22,289 nt of DNA from JAIMBK01 sp040755975. Its GTDB lineage: Bacteria; Bacillota; Desulfotomaculia; Desulfotomaculales; Nap2-2B. The position numbers and the translations under genes are program-made. Under the pieces are notes generated by a model. The model saw nothing but the letters and a program-made list of their open reading frames with translations. It did no database searches and was not told where the DNA came from. This document shows positions 15,839 through 22,141 of this stretch, piece by piece; the stretch's first letter is position 1; each line of letters begins with the position of its first letter. The stretch lies in contig JBFLZY010000048.1 of NCBI GenBank assembly GCA_040755975.1, positions 1 to 22,289 on the forward strand, in the 5' to 3' direction.

Positions 15839-16618
15839 CTACCGGTAATTTGCTTCCGGCGCCCGGCCGACGGCCAGGAGCAGGCCGTGCAAAAGGGTCA
15901 GCGGTCCGGGCGGGCACCCCGGAATGACCAGGTCGACCGGCAGCAAAGCATCCAGCCGGTGCGCACAGGCGTAATTTGTTCCGGCCGGCCCCCCGCCGGC
16001 GGCGCACGCTCCGGCGGCAATCACCAACCTGGGCGCGGGCATGGCCCGGTACGTTTTCAGGAGCGCTTCCTCCATGTTTTTCGTGACCGGGCCGCTGATC
16101 AGGAGCGCGTCGGCGTGGCGGGGCGAGTTAACAAAGAAAAAACCCAGCCGGTGCAAATCGTAATAAGGGTTACTCAAAGCGTGGATTTCCGCCAGGCACG
16201 CCTCGCAGGAACCGGCGTCCACGTGCCGGATGTGCAGCGAACGCCGGAAAAGACGCCTTGCCGCGGCCGCTTTCCGGGCTTTCCCCGCCTCCCCGGTCAC
16301 TTCGCCCCCGCCCCCATTCCGTAAGCAGGCCAGCTCAAAAAGATTTCCCAGACCGATTATTTTTTCCGGGCAGACCTCCGCACACCGCAGGCAAAACAGG
16401 CACTTCCCGTAATCAATCACCGGTGCACCCGGGCAACCGGAAGTTTTTTTCACGGCGCCAGAAAAACATATTTCCACGCATTTGTTGCAACTGGATGAAC
16501 AGATCCCTTCAACTATAACGGGGGCGGCGCCAAAAGCCCCGGGAAGATCTTCCCGGCGGAAAGGATACCGGGTAGTGACCACTCCGGCGGCAAGTCCTTT
16601 CCAAACCCAGTTCGCCAT
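15839..16618 (-). CDS. Small peripheral subunit: ferredoxin (HyfH-like) fused to NuoB/HyfI-like domain
   Basis: The 259-residue protein joins two subunits that are usually separate. Residues 1-90 resemble HyfH/HycF: GVVTTRYPF, then cysteines at about 40, 44, 47, 51 (C-x3-C-x2-C-x3-C) and 73, 76, 79, 83 (C-x2-C-x2-C-x3-C), enough for two [4Fe-4S] clusters. Residues 128-259 are NuoB/HycG-like, with all four N2-type ligands: GSCEAC (138, 141), GAC (205) and PGCPPGP (235). It should pass electrons through the peripheral arm to the cluster next to the large subunit. The ATG is preceded by GGAGG, which abuts the large-subunit stop codon. In the Geobacter-type Ehr nomenclature this corresponds to the S subunit. 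Confidence 0.88.
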   Translation of the reverse strand: MANWVWKGLAAGVVTTRYPFRREDLPGAFGAAPVIVEGICSSSCNKCVEICFSGAVKKTSGCPGAPVIDYGKCLFCLRCAEVCPEKIIGLGNLFELACLRNGGGGEVTGEAGKARKAAAARRLFRRSLHIRHVDAGSCEACLAEIHALSNPYYDLHRLGFFFVNSPRHADALLISGPVTKNMEEALLKTYRAMPAPRLVIAAGACAAGGGPAGTNYACAHRLDALLPVDLVIPGCPPGPLTLLHGLLLAVGRAPEANYR

Positions 16619-16630
16619 CTTTTCTCCCTC

Positions 16631-18220
16631 CTAGCGATCGCATTCCGCTGGCGAAAGGCCAAAGCTGGCCAGAATAATGGGAAAGTCCTGGAAGGCGCAT
16701 CCTTCCGTGCCGACGGGATAGGCGTGCCAGTTCACCAGGGACGGCGGGCGCACCCGCCAGCGCCAGAGCAGGCCGTCTTCACCCGCGAACACCCAGTGCA
16801 GGGTGCCGCCCCGCGGCCCTTCGCTGTAACCGCAGGCGCTCCCTCCGGCGGGGAGTTCCGGCCGGGCGTTGTTGGCCGGGGCGCCGGCGGGGAGTTCCGG
16901 TAAAAGTTGTTCAATAATCGCCAGAGATTGCTCGACTTCGGCCTGCCGCACCTTCATCCGGGCCAGACAATCGCCTTCCGTGCAAACCGGCACCGCAAAC
17001 TGTGCTCTGCTGTAGGCGGCATAAGGGTGATCCCGCCGGAAGTCCCTGTCCACTCCGGAGGCCCTGCCTACGGGCCCGGTGGCGCTCAAATCCCCGGCCG
17101 TTGCCGGAGCAACCACGCCGACTCCTTCCAGGCGGTCTAAAAAGCTGTCGGTGGCCAGCAGCATCTTCAGCCAGGCTTGAAAATCACGCCCGGCTTCTTT
17201 CAGGGTTTCCCGGAGCAGCCCGATCTTTTCCCGGTCCAGATCCACCCTGACGCCACCGGGGCAGTTCACCCCCATCAGGTAGCGGTGACCGGTGAGGCGG
17301 GCGTTTAAACGCAGGAGTTTTTCCTTTAAAATGTAACCCTGCGCAGTGCCCACGGCCAGCGAGGTGGATTCACACAGATCGGCAATGCTGCCGACATGGT
17401 TATAAATCCGTTCCAGTTCGGCAAAAACGGTCCGCAAATACAGGGCCCGCTCCGGTATTTCCAGCCCGGACAGGTGCTCTACAGCCTGGCAAAAAGCCAG
17501 CGATTCCGCCACGCCCGTCGCCCCTGAAATCCGCTCGGCCAGCAAAACCACCTGCTCCGGGGACAGATTTTCGGCCGCCTTTTCGAAACCACGGTGCTTG
17601 TAAAACAGGCGGGGGCTCACCCAAAGGGTTTCTTCGCCGATGGAGCTCAAAGTAAAGTGGACTGCTTCGGCCACTCCGGAATAAACCGGCCCCAGGGGCA
17701 TTTCAAAAACGCCTTCGCCTTCCACAATACCGGCGGACGTTTTAGCGGCAGACCGATTTTCCGGCAGGCGGGAGGTGTTTTCGTTTGGTCTGTTTTTTCT
17801 GAGTGGAAAAAGACCCTGTTCGCCCCCTTCCCGGAAGATAAATCCGCCCAGCATGGGGTGACCGGCCGGCCTGACACCAAACAGCTCAAAAATCTCCCGT
17901 TCAAACCAATCGGCCGCGTGGATATGCGGACTGACCGCCGGATAGACGGGTTGCTGAGCATCCGTCCGCGCCCAAAGGGTGATGAACCCGCCGCGCCCGG
18001 CATTCAAGTCAAAGGTATAATAAACGCGGTAATTTCCCGGTTGCGAATAATCTTCCAGCGCAAAGGCGTCCAGCAAAAAGGCGGCACAATGATCTTTCAG
18101 CCAAACGCATGCGTCGGCAAGATCGCTGGCCTTTACTTCGGCCACCCGGTGGTCCGGCGCCACCGCACTTTTTCCCGCCAGCTTCGCGCCCAGGATTTCG
18201 GAAAATCGATCCAACCCCAT
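16631..18220 (-). CDS. Large peripheral subunit: NuoC-NuoD/HyfG-like, lacking [NiFe] cysteines (Ehr type)
   Basis: The 529-residue protein has an N-terminal NuoC-like domain (to about 145, with WFEREIFELFGV and GHPMLGGF). The hydrogenase-large-subunit/NuoD fold follows: MPLGPVYSGVAEAVHF, RLFYKHRGFEKAAENL, VNCPGGVRVDLD, EGPRGGTLHWV. The nickel-iron motifs are absent. The expected RxCGxC is RISGAT (about 230-235), and the expected DPCxxC near the end reads GLSPAECDR, after which the protein stops with no cleavable tail. It therefore cannot hold a normal [NiFe] centre. This matches energy-converting-hydrogenase-related (Ehr) complexes rather than formate hydrogenlyase. ATG 18220 is preferred over GTG 18229 because GGAAGG then lies eight bases upstream. 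Confidence 0.88.
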   Translation of the reverse strand: MGLDRFSEILGAKLAGKSAVAPDHRVAEVKASDLADACVWLKDHCAAFLLDAFALEDYSQPGNYRVYYTFDLNAGRGGFITLWARTDAQQPVYPAVSPHIHAADWFEREIFELFGVRPAGHPMLGGFIFREGGEQGLFPLRKNRPNENTSRLPENRSAAKTSAGIVEGEGVFEMPLGPVYSGVAEAVHFTLSSIGEETLWVSPRLFYKHRGFEKAAENLSPEQVVLLAERISGATGVAESLAFCQAVEHLSGLEIPERALYLRTVFAELERIYNHVGSIADLCESTSLAVGTAQGYILKEKLLRLNARLTGHRYLMGVNCPGGVRVDLDREKIGLLRETLKEAGRDFQAWLKMLLATDSFLDRLEGVGVVAPATAGDLSATGPVGRASGVDRDFRRDHPYAAYSRAQFAVPVCTEGDCLARMKVRQAEVEQSLAIIEQLLPELPAGAPANNARPELPAGGSACGYSEGPRGGTLHWVFAGEDGLLWRWRVRPPSLVNWHAYPVGTEGCAFQDFPIILASFGLSPAECDR

Positions 18221-18265
18221 TCTTTTCACCTTCCTCGAAAATAGCTTCTGCCATCATTTCCCATC

Positions 18266-18522
18266 GGGCTGGAATTGTCCGGCTCGCTCCGATGCTCCGG
18301 GTCGACCAGACATCAGCTTGCCGCGGAGCGAACCAGGCAGCGCTGCAAAATGCGCGTGAGACGTTAGTTTTTTAGCTTTGCCTGCCTAACCAGCGATTAT
18401 TGTCAGTACTTTTGCGTAGTGGAAACTTGCGCGTTTCGCGCTGCCGGTTCGCTTGCCGCGGCTGCGCTGTGTCCGGTTCCCGACCCTTCGCATATGTCGC
18501 TCGCCCGGACAAATTCCAGCCC
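18266..18522 (+). repeat. Palindromic ~257-bp repeat, copy B
   Basis: The arms GGGCTGGAATTGTCCGG (18266-18282) and CCGGACAAATTCCAGCCC (18505-18522) are inverted repeats. Blocks 18286-18358 and 18428-18502 match copy A in inverted orientation with 7 mismatches in 73 and 9 in 75 positions. The middle 69 bases are poorly conserved apart from TTAGTTTT and GCGATT. The arms are unlike those of copy A, yet complementary to each other. It fills most of the gap between the HyfF-like and large-subunit genes. Confidence 0.8.
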
Positions 18523-18542
18523 TCATTTTCATTCTTTATGGA

Positions 18543-18558
18543 GAGGACGGTAGTCCTC
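18543..18558 (+). repeat. Outer hairpin beside repeat copy B, overlapping the hyfF stop
   Basis: GAGGAC-GGTA-GTCCTC is a perfect six-bp stem preceded by a TCATTTTCATTCTTTATGGA spacer shared with the copy A flanks. Its last bases overlap the TGA stop of the HyfF-like gene (18557-18559). No clear equivalent is seen on the other side of copy B. Confidence 0.55.
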
Positions 18559-20011
18559 ATGGGCAACTCCCCAGAAAAACGGCCACCGCGGAGTCCAGCA
18601 GCCGGGTGAAGGGCCAGGGGGTAAACAAGCCCGGCCCGATGATAAAGATCAGGCTGACCGCCATCGCCCACGTCGTCCACCGGCTGATACCGGCCTCCGG
18701 CGGCGGTTCGGCCGGCCGGCTGAAGAGCATCGGATTGACGCTCCGCAAAAAGCCGAAGAAAACCACCGCCACCATCACCAGCAAAAAGACGGCGGCCGGG
18801 GGGAAAGTGCGGAAACCGGCCATCAGGATGGAAAACTTGCTGACGAAGATGCCGGACGGCGGCAGGCCGGTGACCGCCAAAACCCCGGCGAGAAAAGCGG
18901 CCCCCGTGAAGGGCAGGTTTTTCAACAACCCGGAAACGCCGGCTATTTCCCGGGTTTTGTATTTTAAGGAAATGTTCCCGGCGGCGTAAAACAATAACGA
19001 CTTGGTAACGGCGTGATTAAAGATGTGCAGCAATACCCCGTAAATAGCCAGCGGGGTGCCGAAACCCACGCCGATCCCGGCGATGCCCATGTGCTCCACG
19101 GTGGAATAGGCCAGCAGGCGCTTGTAATCGCGCTGCTGCAAAATAAAGGCCGCGGCCACCACAATCGAGAGCAGGCCGAACAGAAGCATAAACTTCTGGG
19201 CCAGCGGCCCCATCGTGGCCAGGACGAGGAAATAAAAGCGCAGCACCACGTAAAAAGAGACGCTGGTTTTGGCGCCCGAAAGGAGGGCGGAAACCGGCGA
19301 AGGAGCTTCGCCGTGGGCGTCGGGAAGCCAGGTGTGCATGGGCGCCAGGCCCGCCTTGGTGCCGTAGCCGATCAGGACCAGGAGCAGCACCAGCTTCATC
19401 ACCTGCGGGTCGAACCCGCCGGCCAGCCGGGATAAAGCGGGCCAGTCCAGGCCGGCATAAGGGACGGACCCGTGCACCGCGGCGTAGTACAGCAAAACCG
19501 TTCCCCACAAACCAAGGACAGCGCCAACGGTGGAAATAATCAGGTATTTCCACGCCGCCTCGACGGCGCGGGCATTGTTTTCGTAACCCACCAGGAGAAC
19601 CGAAGCCAGCGTCGTCAACTCCAGGGCAATCCAGACCAGGCCCAGGTTGCTCAAAAGAGGGGTCAGCAGCAGGGCAAAGGCAAACAGGTTAAACTGGCCG
19701 TAATACCGGCGCAACTCCCGGGCGCGCCCCGCCGCCCCGCCGCCGGCGGCTTTCAGGTAGCCGGCGGAATAAAAAGCGGCGGTGCAGGTGACCAGGGACA
19801 GCGTGAGCAGCATGAAGGCGCTTACCGCGTCCGCGTAAAACCAGCCGGCGGCCAAAACCCCCGCGGCGGCCACCCGCCAGGCCAGCAGGCCGCAAAAGGC
19901 CAGCGTCAAAAGCTGGGCCGCCGCCGTCAGCGGCCCGGCAAAATTGGGCACCAGCAGGGATAATCCGGCCATCACCAGGGGAGTAACCAGGATCATCGCG
20001 GGAATTGACAT
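18557..20011 (-). CDS. hyfF: Proton-conducting antiporter-like membrane subunit (HyfF type)
   Basis: This 484-residue protein with about 14 membrane helices belongs to the NuoM/NuoN/MrpD/HyfF superfamily. Diagnostic stretches are LVWIALELTTLASVLLVGYE (with the TM5 Glu), YGTKAGLAPMHTWLPDAHGE (Lys on the broken TM7), SPVSALLSGAK, YSTVEHMGIAGIGVGFG, HIFNHAVTKSLLFYAAG and VTGLPPSGIFVSKF. The start ATG 20011 has AAAGGAG ten bases upstream, lying within the last codons of the HyfE-like gene, so the two are coupled. It forms part of the ion-pumping membrane arm. The stop codon lies in a hairpin at the edge of repeat copy B. Confidence 0.88.
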   Translation of the reverse strand: MSIPAMILVTPLVMAGLSLLVPNFAGPLTAAAQLLTLAFCGLLAWRVAAAGVLAAGWFYADAVSAFMLLTLSLVTCTAAFYSAGYLKAAGGGAAGRARELRRYYGQFNLFAFALLLTPLLSNLGLVWIALELTTLASVLLVGYENNARAVEAAWKYLIISTVGAVLGLWGTVLLYYAAVHGSVPYAGLDWPALSRLAGGFDPQVMKLVLLLVLIGYGTKAGLAPMHTWLPDAHGEAPSPVSALLSGAKTSVSFYVVLRFYFLVLATMGPLAQKFMLLFGLLSIVVAAAFILQQRDYKRLLAYSTVEHMGIAGIGVGFGTPLAIYGVLLHIFNHAVTKSLLFYAAGNISLKYKTREIAGVSGLLKNLPFTGAAFLAGVLAVTGLPPSGIFVSKFSILMAGFRTFPPAAVFLLVMVAVVFFGFLRSVNPMLFSRPAEPPPEAGISRWTTWAMAVSLIFIIGPGLFTPWPFTRLLDSAVAVFLGSCP

Positions 20012-20018
20012 CGGGCAT

Positions 20019-20681
20019 CTACTCCTTTAACTGGCATAATTCGTGAACGGCGGTGGATTCCGTTTGCCGGTGCACGCGCATGACCAATACCCCCATCAGG
20101 AGCGCCCCCACCAGCAGATCGAAGAACAGGCCGAACTCGGCGATTAACGGGAGGCCGAACGCCGTAGGGACGGCCGCGAGCAAAACGCCGTTTTCGGTCA
20201 CCAGAAGCCCCGTCACCTGGGGAACGGCTTCTTTTCTGCTCACCATGATATACAGGCCGATCAAGGTTACCGCCGTACCCAGGGGAAGAAGCAATTTCGT
20301 TAAGACGTCTCCCGGAAAAACCACCGCCTTGCTGGCAAAAAAGGCCAGGGCGGCCAGCAGGCCGCTGATGAAAAGCGAACCCGGAATATTCACCACGAAT
20401 TCGATCTCCCTTTTCTCCAGGATGGTGTCGTGAATGACCCACCCCAGCAGGTAAGGAATGAGCAGCGTTTTGACCAGCAAAGTCAGGGCGGCTACCAGGT
20501 ACAGGTGCGCGGAACCGGTTAAAAATCCCACCAGCGCGGCCAAAACGGCCAGCAAAAAAGACTGCCCGGCGTAAAGGCGAATACACCCGCGCATCTGGCG
20601 CGCCGTCAGGATGGCCAGGGCGGCCAGCAGGAACAGCGCCCCGCAAACCCCCAAAACCCTTAAAAATACGGGATCAACCAC
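20019..20681 (-). CDS. hyfE: HyfE-like membrane subunit
   Basis: The 220-residue hydrophobic protein matches the length and order of HyfE, which contains a NuoK-like part. About six or seven membrane segments are seen. Polar signatures in segments include LVKTLLIPYLLGWVIHDTIL, TENGVLLAAVPTAFGLPLI and EFGLFFDLLVGALLMGVLV. The start is GTG at 20681: AAAGGAGG stands eleven bases before it, and the predicted product then begins VVDPVFLRVLG. The open frame continues far upstream inside hyfC but is not homologous there. It lies between HyfC and HyfF, as in E. coli hyf order apart from the absent HyfD. Confidence 0.85.
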   Translation of the reverse strand: MVDPVFLRVLGVCGALFLLAALAILTARQMRGCIRLYAGQSFLLAVLAALVGFLTGSAHLYLVAALTLLVKTLLIPYLLGWVIHDTILEKREIEFVVNIPGSLFISGLLAALAFFASKAVVFPGDVLTKLLLPLGTAVTLIGLYIMVSRKEAVPQVTGLLVTENGVLLAAVPTAFGLPLIAEFGLFFDLLVGALLMGVLVMRVHRQTESTAVHELCQLKE

Positions 20682-20749
20682 TCTTTCCCGAACCTCCTTT
20701 AACCGATCAGGGATGAAGTTTGACAGGCCCAAAGGCACAGAGAAATCTT

Positions 20750-21706
20750 TTAAATTCCAATGAAAAAAGTGACAATTCCCAGCAAGGAGATGACCAGGGC
20801 CGCCCCCAGGAATTCCGCCACCCGGAACAGCCGGAGCTTGGCAAAGGTGGACTCGATGACAACAATTAAAACGGCCGCCACGAGCATTTTCAGCATCAGA
20901 GCCGGGATGGCCAGCAGCACGTCGCGCGCGCCCGTGGAGGCGGCCAGCCCCCAGGGGGTCACCAGCACGTTTAAAAAAATGCAAAGCAGCACGAACAACT
21001 TCATGTAGCCGCCCCACTTGACCAGCGCCAGGCTTTTCCCGGAATACTCGATGGTTTTCGATTCGTCGATCATGGCCAGCTCAAAGTGAGCATCCGGATT
21101 GTCCACGGGAATCCGCCCGGCCTCGGCCAGAATAACCATCAAAAAGGCAATCATCACCAGCAGGTGCGATGGGTAGATGACCGCCTTCTCCCCCGTATAC
21201 CAGGCGTGGTTCACGATATAAGGAATGGTGGCGCCGGCCACCAGAGAAACGGTGAAGAAAACGCACATCAGGACGGGCTCGGCCAGGAAAGCAACCATCC
21301 TGGTCCGGCTGCTGCCCATGGCGCCGTACGGGCTGGCAGTGTCGATGGCGGCCAGGGCGGCGAAGAAACCGCCCAGGGAAAGGATGAAGCCGCCGCCCAG
21401 CATATCCCCCATAAAAGCCCAAAATAACGGGTAGCCGGTAATTACGGGAATAAGCAGGGTGACCACGAGGGGAGCGGCAAAAACAATCAAGGGCGTGACC
21501 CTGAAGATCCACGAAGCGTCTTCCGAAATCACTTCGTCTTTTCGAAACAGCTTATAGAGATCAAAGTACGGCTGCCAGATGCCCGGCCCGCGCCGGGACT
21601 GCACGAGCGCTTTCAGCCTGCTGATCACCCCCTTGAGCAAAGGGGAGCAGAGCAAGACGATGAGCACTTCCAGGAGATTTAAAAACAAGCGGGTTAAAAT
21701 CGGCAA
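20750..21706 (-). CDS. hyfC: HyfC/NuoH-like membrane anchor subunit
   Basis: The 318-residue membrane protein is the NuoH/HycD homologue that docks the peripheral arm to the membrane arm. It shows VQSRRGPGIWQPYFDLYKLF (the conserved RRGP and DLxKL cytoplasmic loop) near residue 37. AMGSSRTRMVAFLAEP follows, then EAGRIPVDNPDAHFELAMID (the acidic quinone-site-like loop), then EYSGKSLALVKWGGYMKLF. The start is TTG at 21706, with GGAGG only three bases upstream, which is tight. An ATT codon six bases further has better spacing. It is the first gene behind a fluoride riboswitch and its terminator. The intervening leader, about 190 bases, shows no other gene. Confidence 0.88.
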   Translation of the reverse strand: MPILTRLFLNLLEVLIVLLCSPLLKGVISRLKALVQSRRGPGIWQPYFDLYKLFRKDEVISEDASWIFRVTPLIVFAAPLVVTLLIPVITGYPLFWAFMGDMLGGGFILSLGGFFAALAAIDTASPYGAMGSSRTRMVAFLAEPVLMCVFFTVSLVAGATIPYIVNHAWYTGEKAVIYPSHLLVMIAFLMVILAEAGRIPVDNPDAHFELAMIDESKTIEYSGKSLALVKWGGYMKLFVLLCIFLNVLVTPWGLAASTGARDVLLAIPALMLKMLVAAVLIVVIESTFAKLRLFRVAEFLGAALVISLLGIVTFFIGI

Positions 21707-21889
21707 TCACCTCCGGAACAGAATGAAAAAGGGTAATTTAATCCATTGAGTAAGAGGACTGGATAACCTTTCGTTTCTTGGGTTAGTTTCGTTTTTACCG
21801 GGCGCTCCGGTCGGCGTAAAAAAACGGTTTCGGTGCGCCTGTCTTACCACTCCTCTCCATTGAACGGCTTTTTTCAAAACCAAAACGGC

Positions 21890-21935
21890 AAAAAAATAAC
21901 TCCTACGTGAGCAAGAACCCACTATAGGAGTTATT
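21890..21935 (-). terminator. Riboswitch-controlled terminator ahead of the Ehr-type operon
   Basis: On the minus strand the arm at 21935-21925 (AATAACTCCTA) pairs with TAGGAGTTATT (21905-21895), extended by a GTG/CAC pair. It is followed by a run of seven T. The first arm contains AACTCC, the aptamer's pseudoknot strand, so ligand binding and termination exclude each other. Confidence 0.88.
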
Positions 21936-21967
21936 AGCTTGACGCAAAAGGCGAACTCCATCGCCGG
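21920..21967 (-). ncRNA. Fluoride riboswitch (crcB motif) of the Ehr-type operon
   Basis: The minus strand carries GGCGATGGAGTTCGCC. P1 is GGCG (21965-21962) with CGCC (21953-21950). TTTTGCGTCAAGC (a short P2) follows, then TAATAACTCCTATAG. The pseudoknot GGAGTT (21959-21954) with AACTCC (21932-21927) is perfect. Order and sequence parallel the aptamer at 9735 and the Thermotoga fluoride aptamer. The short P2 is the weakest part. Fluoride should turn on transcription of the downstream complex and MFS genes. Confidence 0.87.
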
Positions 21968-21984
21968 GATCGGAACCCGGTAAA

Positions 21985-22013
21985 ATTATATTAAAGGCAT
22001 CCTCTCCTGTCAA
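21985..22013 (-). promoter_or_regulatory. Consensus sigma-A promoter of the Ehr-type operon
   Basis: On the minus strand TTGACA (22008-22013) and TATAAT (21985-21990) are separated by 17 bases. Both hexamers are perfect. Initiation is predicted at about 21978, about ten bases before the aptamer core. A promoter this strong behind a terminating switch suggests the riboswitch sets expression. Confidence 0.88.
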
Positions 22014-22141
22014 CTATTTTTTTCTGGCCTATTTTTTACAACCCTGGAGTTAATTTATGCTCATGTCACCATTTTAAAGGGAGTGATATCTGTTTGTCCC
22101 GGCAAGCAACTCCGTAATTTATTGAAGATGGTCGTCGCTTT

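Noticed and set aside
18266..18522. Integron attC site, retron or CRISPR-related array
   Set aside because: No attC core site, no reverse transcriptase or integrase gene nearby, and no regularly spaced direct repeats.
18543..18560. SECIS-like hairpin at the TGA of the HyfF-like gene (selenocysteine read-through)
   Set aside because: The stem is only six bp and overlaps the stop codon itself. The same hairpin occurs beside the other repeat copy, and nothing coding follows.
18400..18609. Small reading frames in the repeats (for example 15454-15708 minus and 18400-18609 plus) encoding similar Cys/Arg-rich peptides
   Set aside because: The similarity follows from the shared DNA repeat. Frames lack ribosome sites and differ at both ends, and the DNA shows pairing constraints rather than codon constraints.
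15839..21706. Annotation as hydrogenase-4 or formate hydrogenlyase
   Set aside because: The large subunit lacks the [NiFe] cysteines and the cleavable tail, and no formate dehydrogenase or maturation gene is in the window.
21707..21961. 84-codon minus-strand frame upstream of hyfC
   Set aside because: It runs through the fluoride aptamer and its terminator and has no ribosome site.
21964..21980. T-arm-like sequence (five-bp stem with a seven-base loop starting TTC) suggesting a tRNA
   Set aside because: The loop lacks the purine-A pair expected after TTC, and no acceptor, D or anticodon arm fits. The sequence is the 5' part of a fluoride riboswitch leader.
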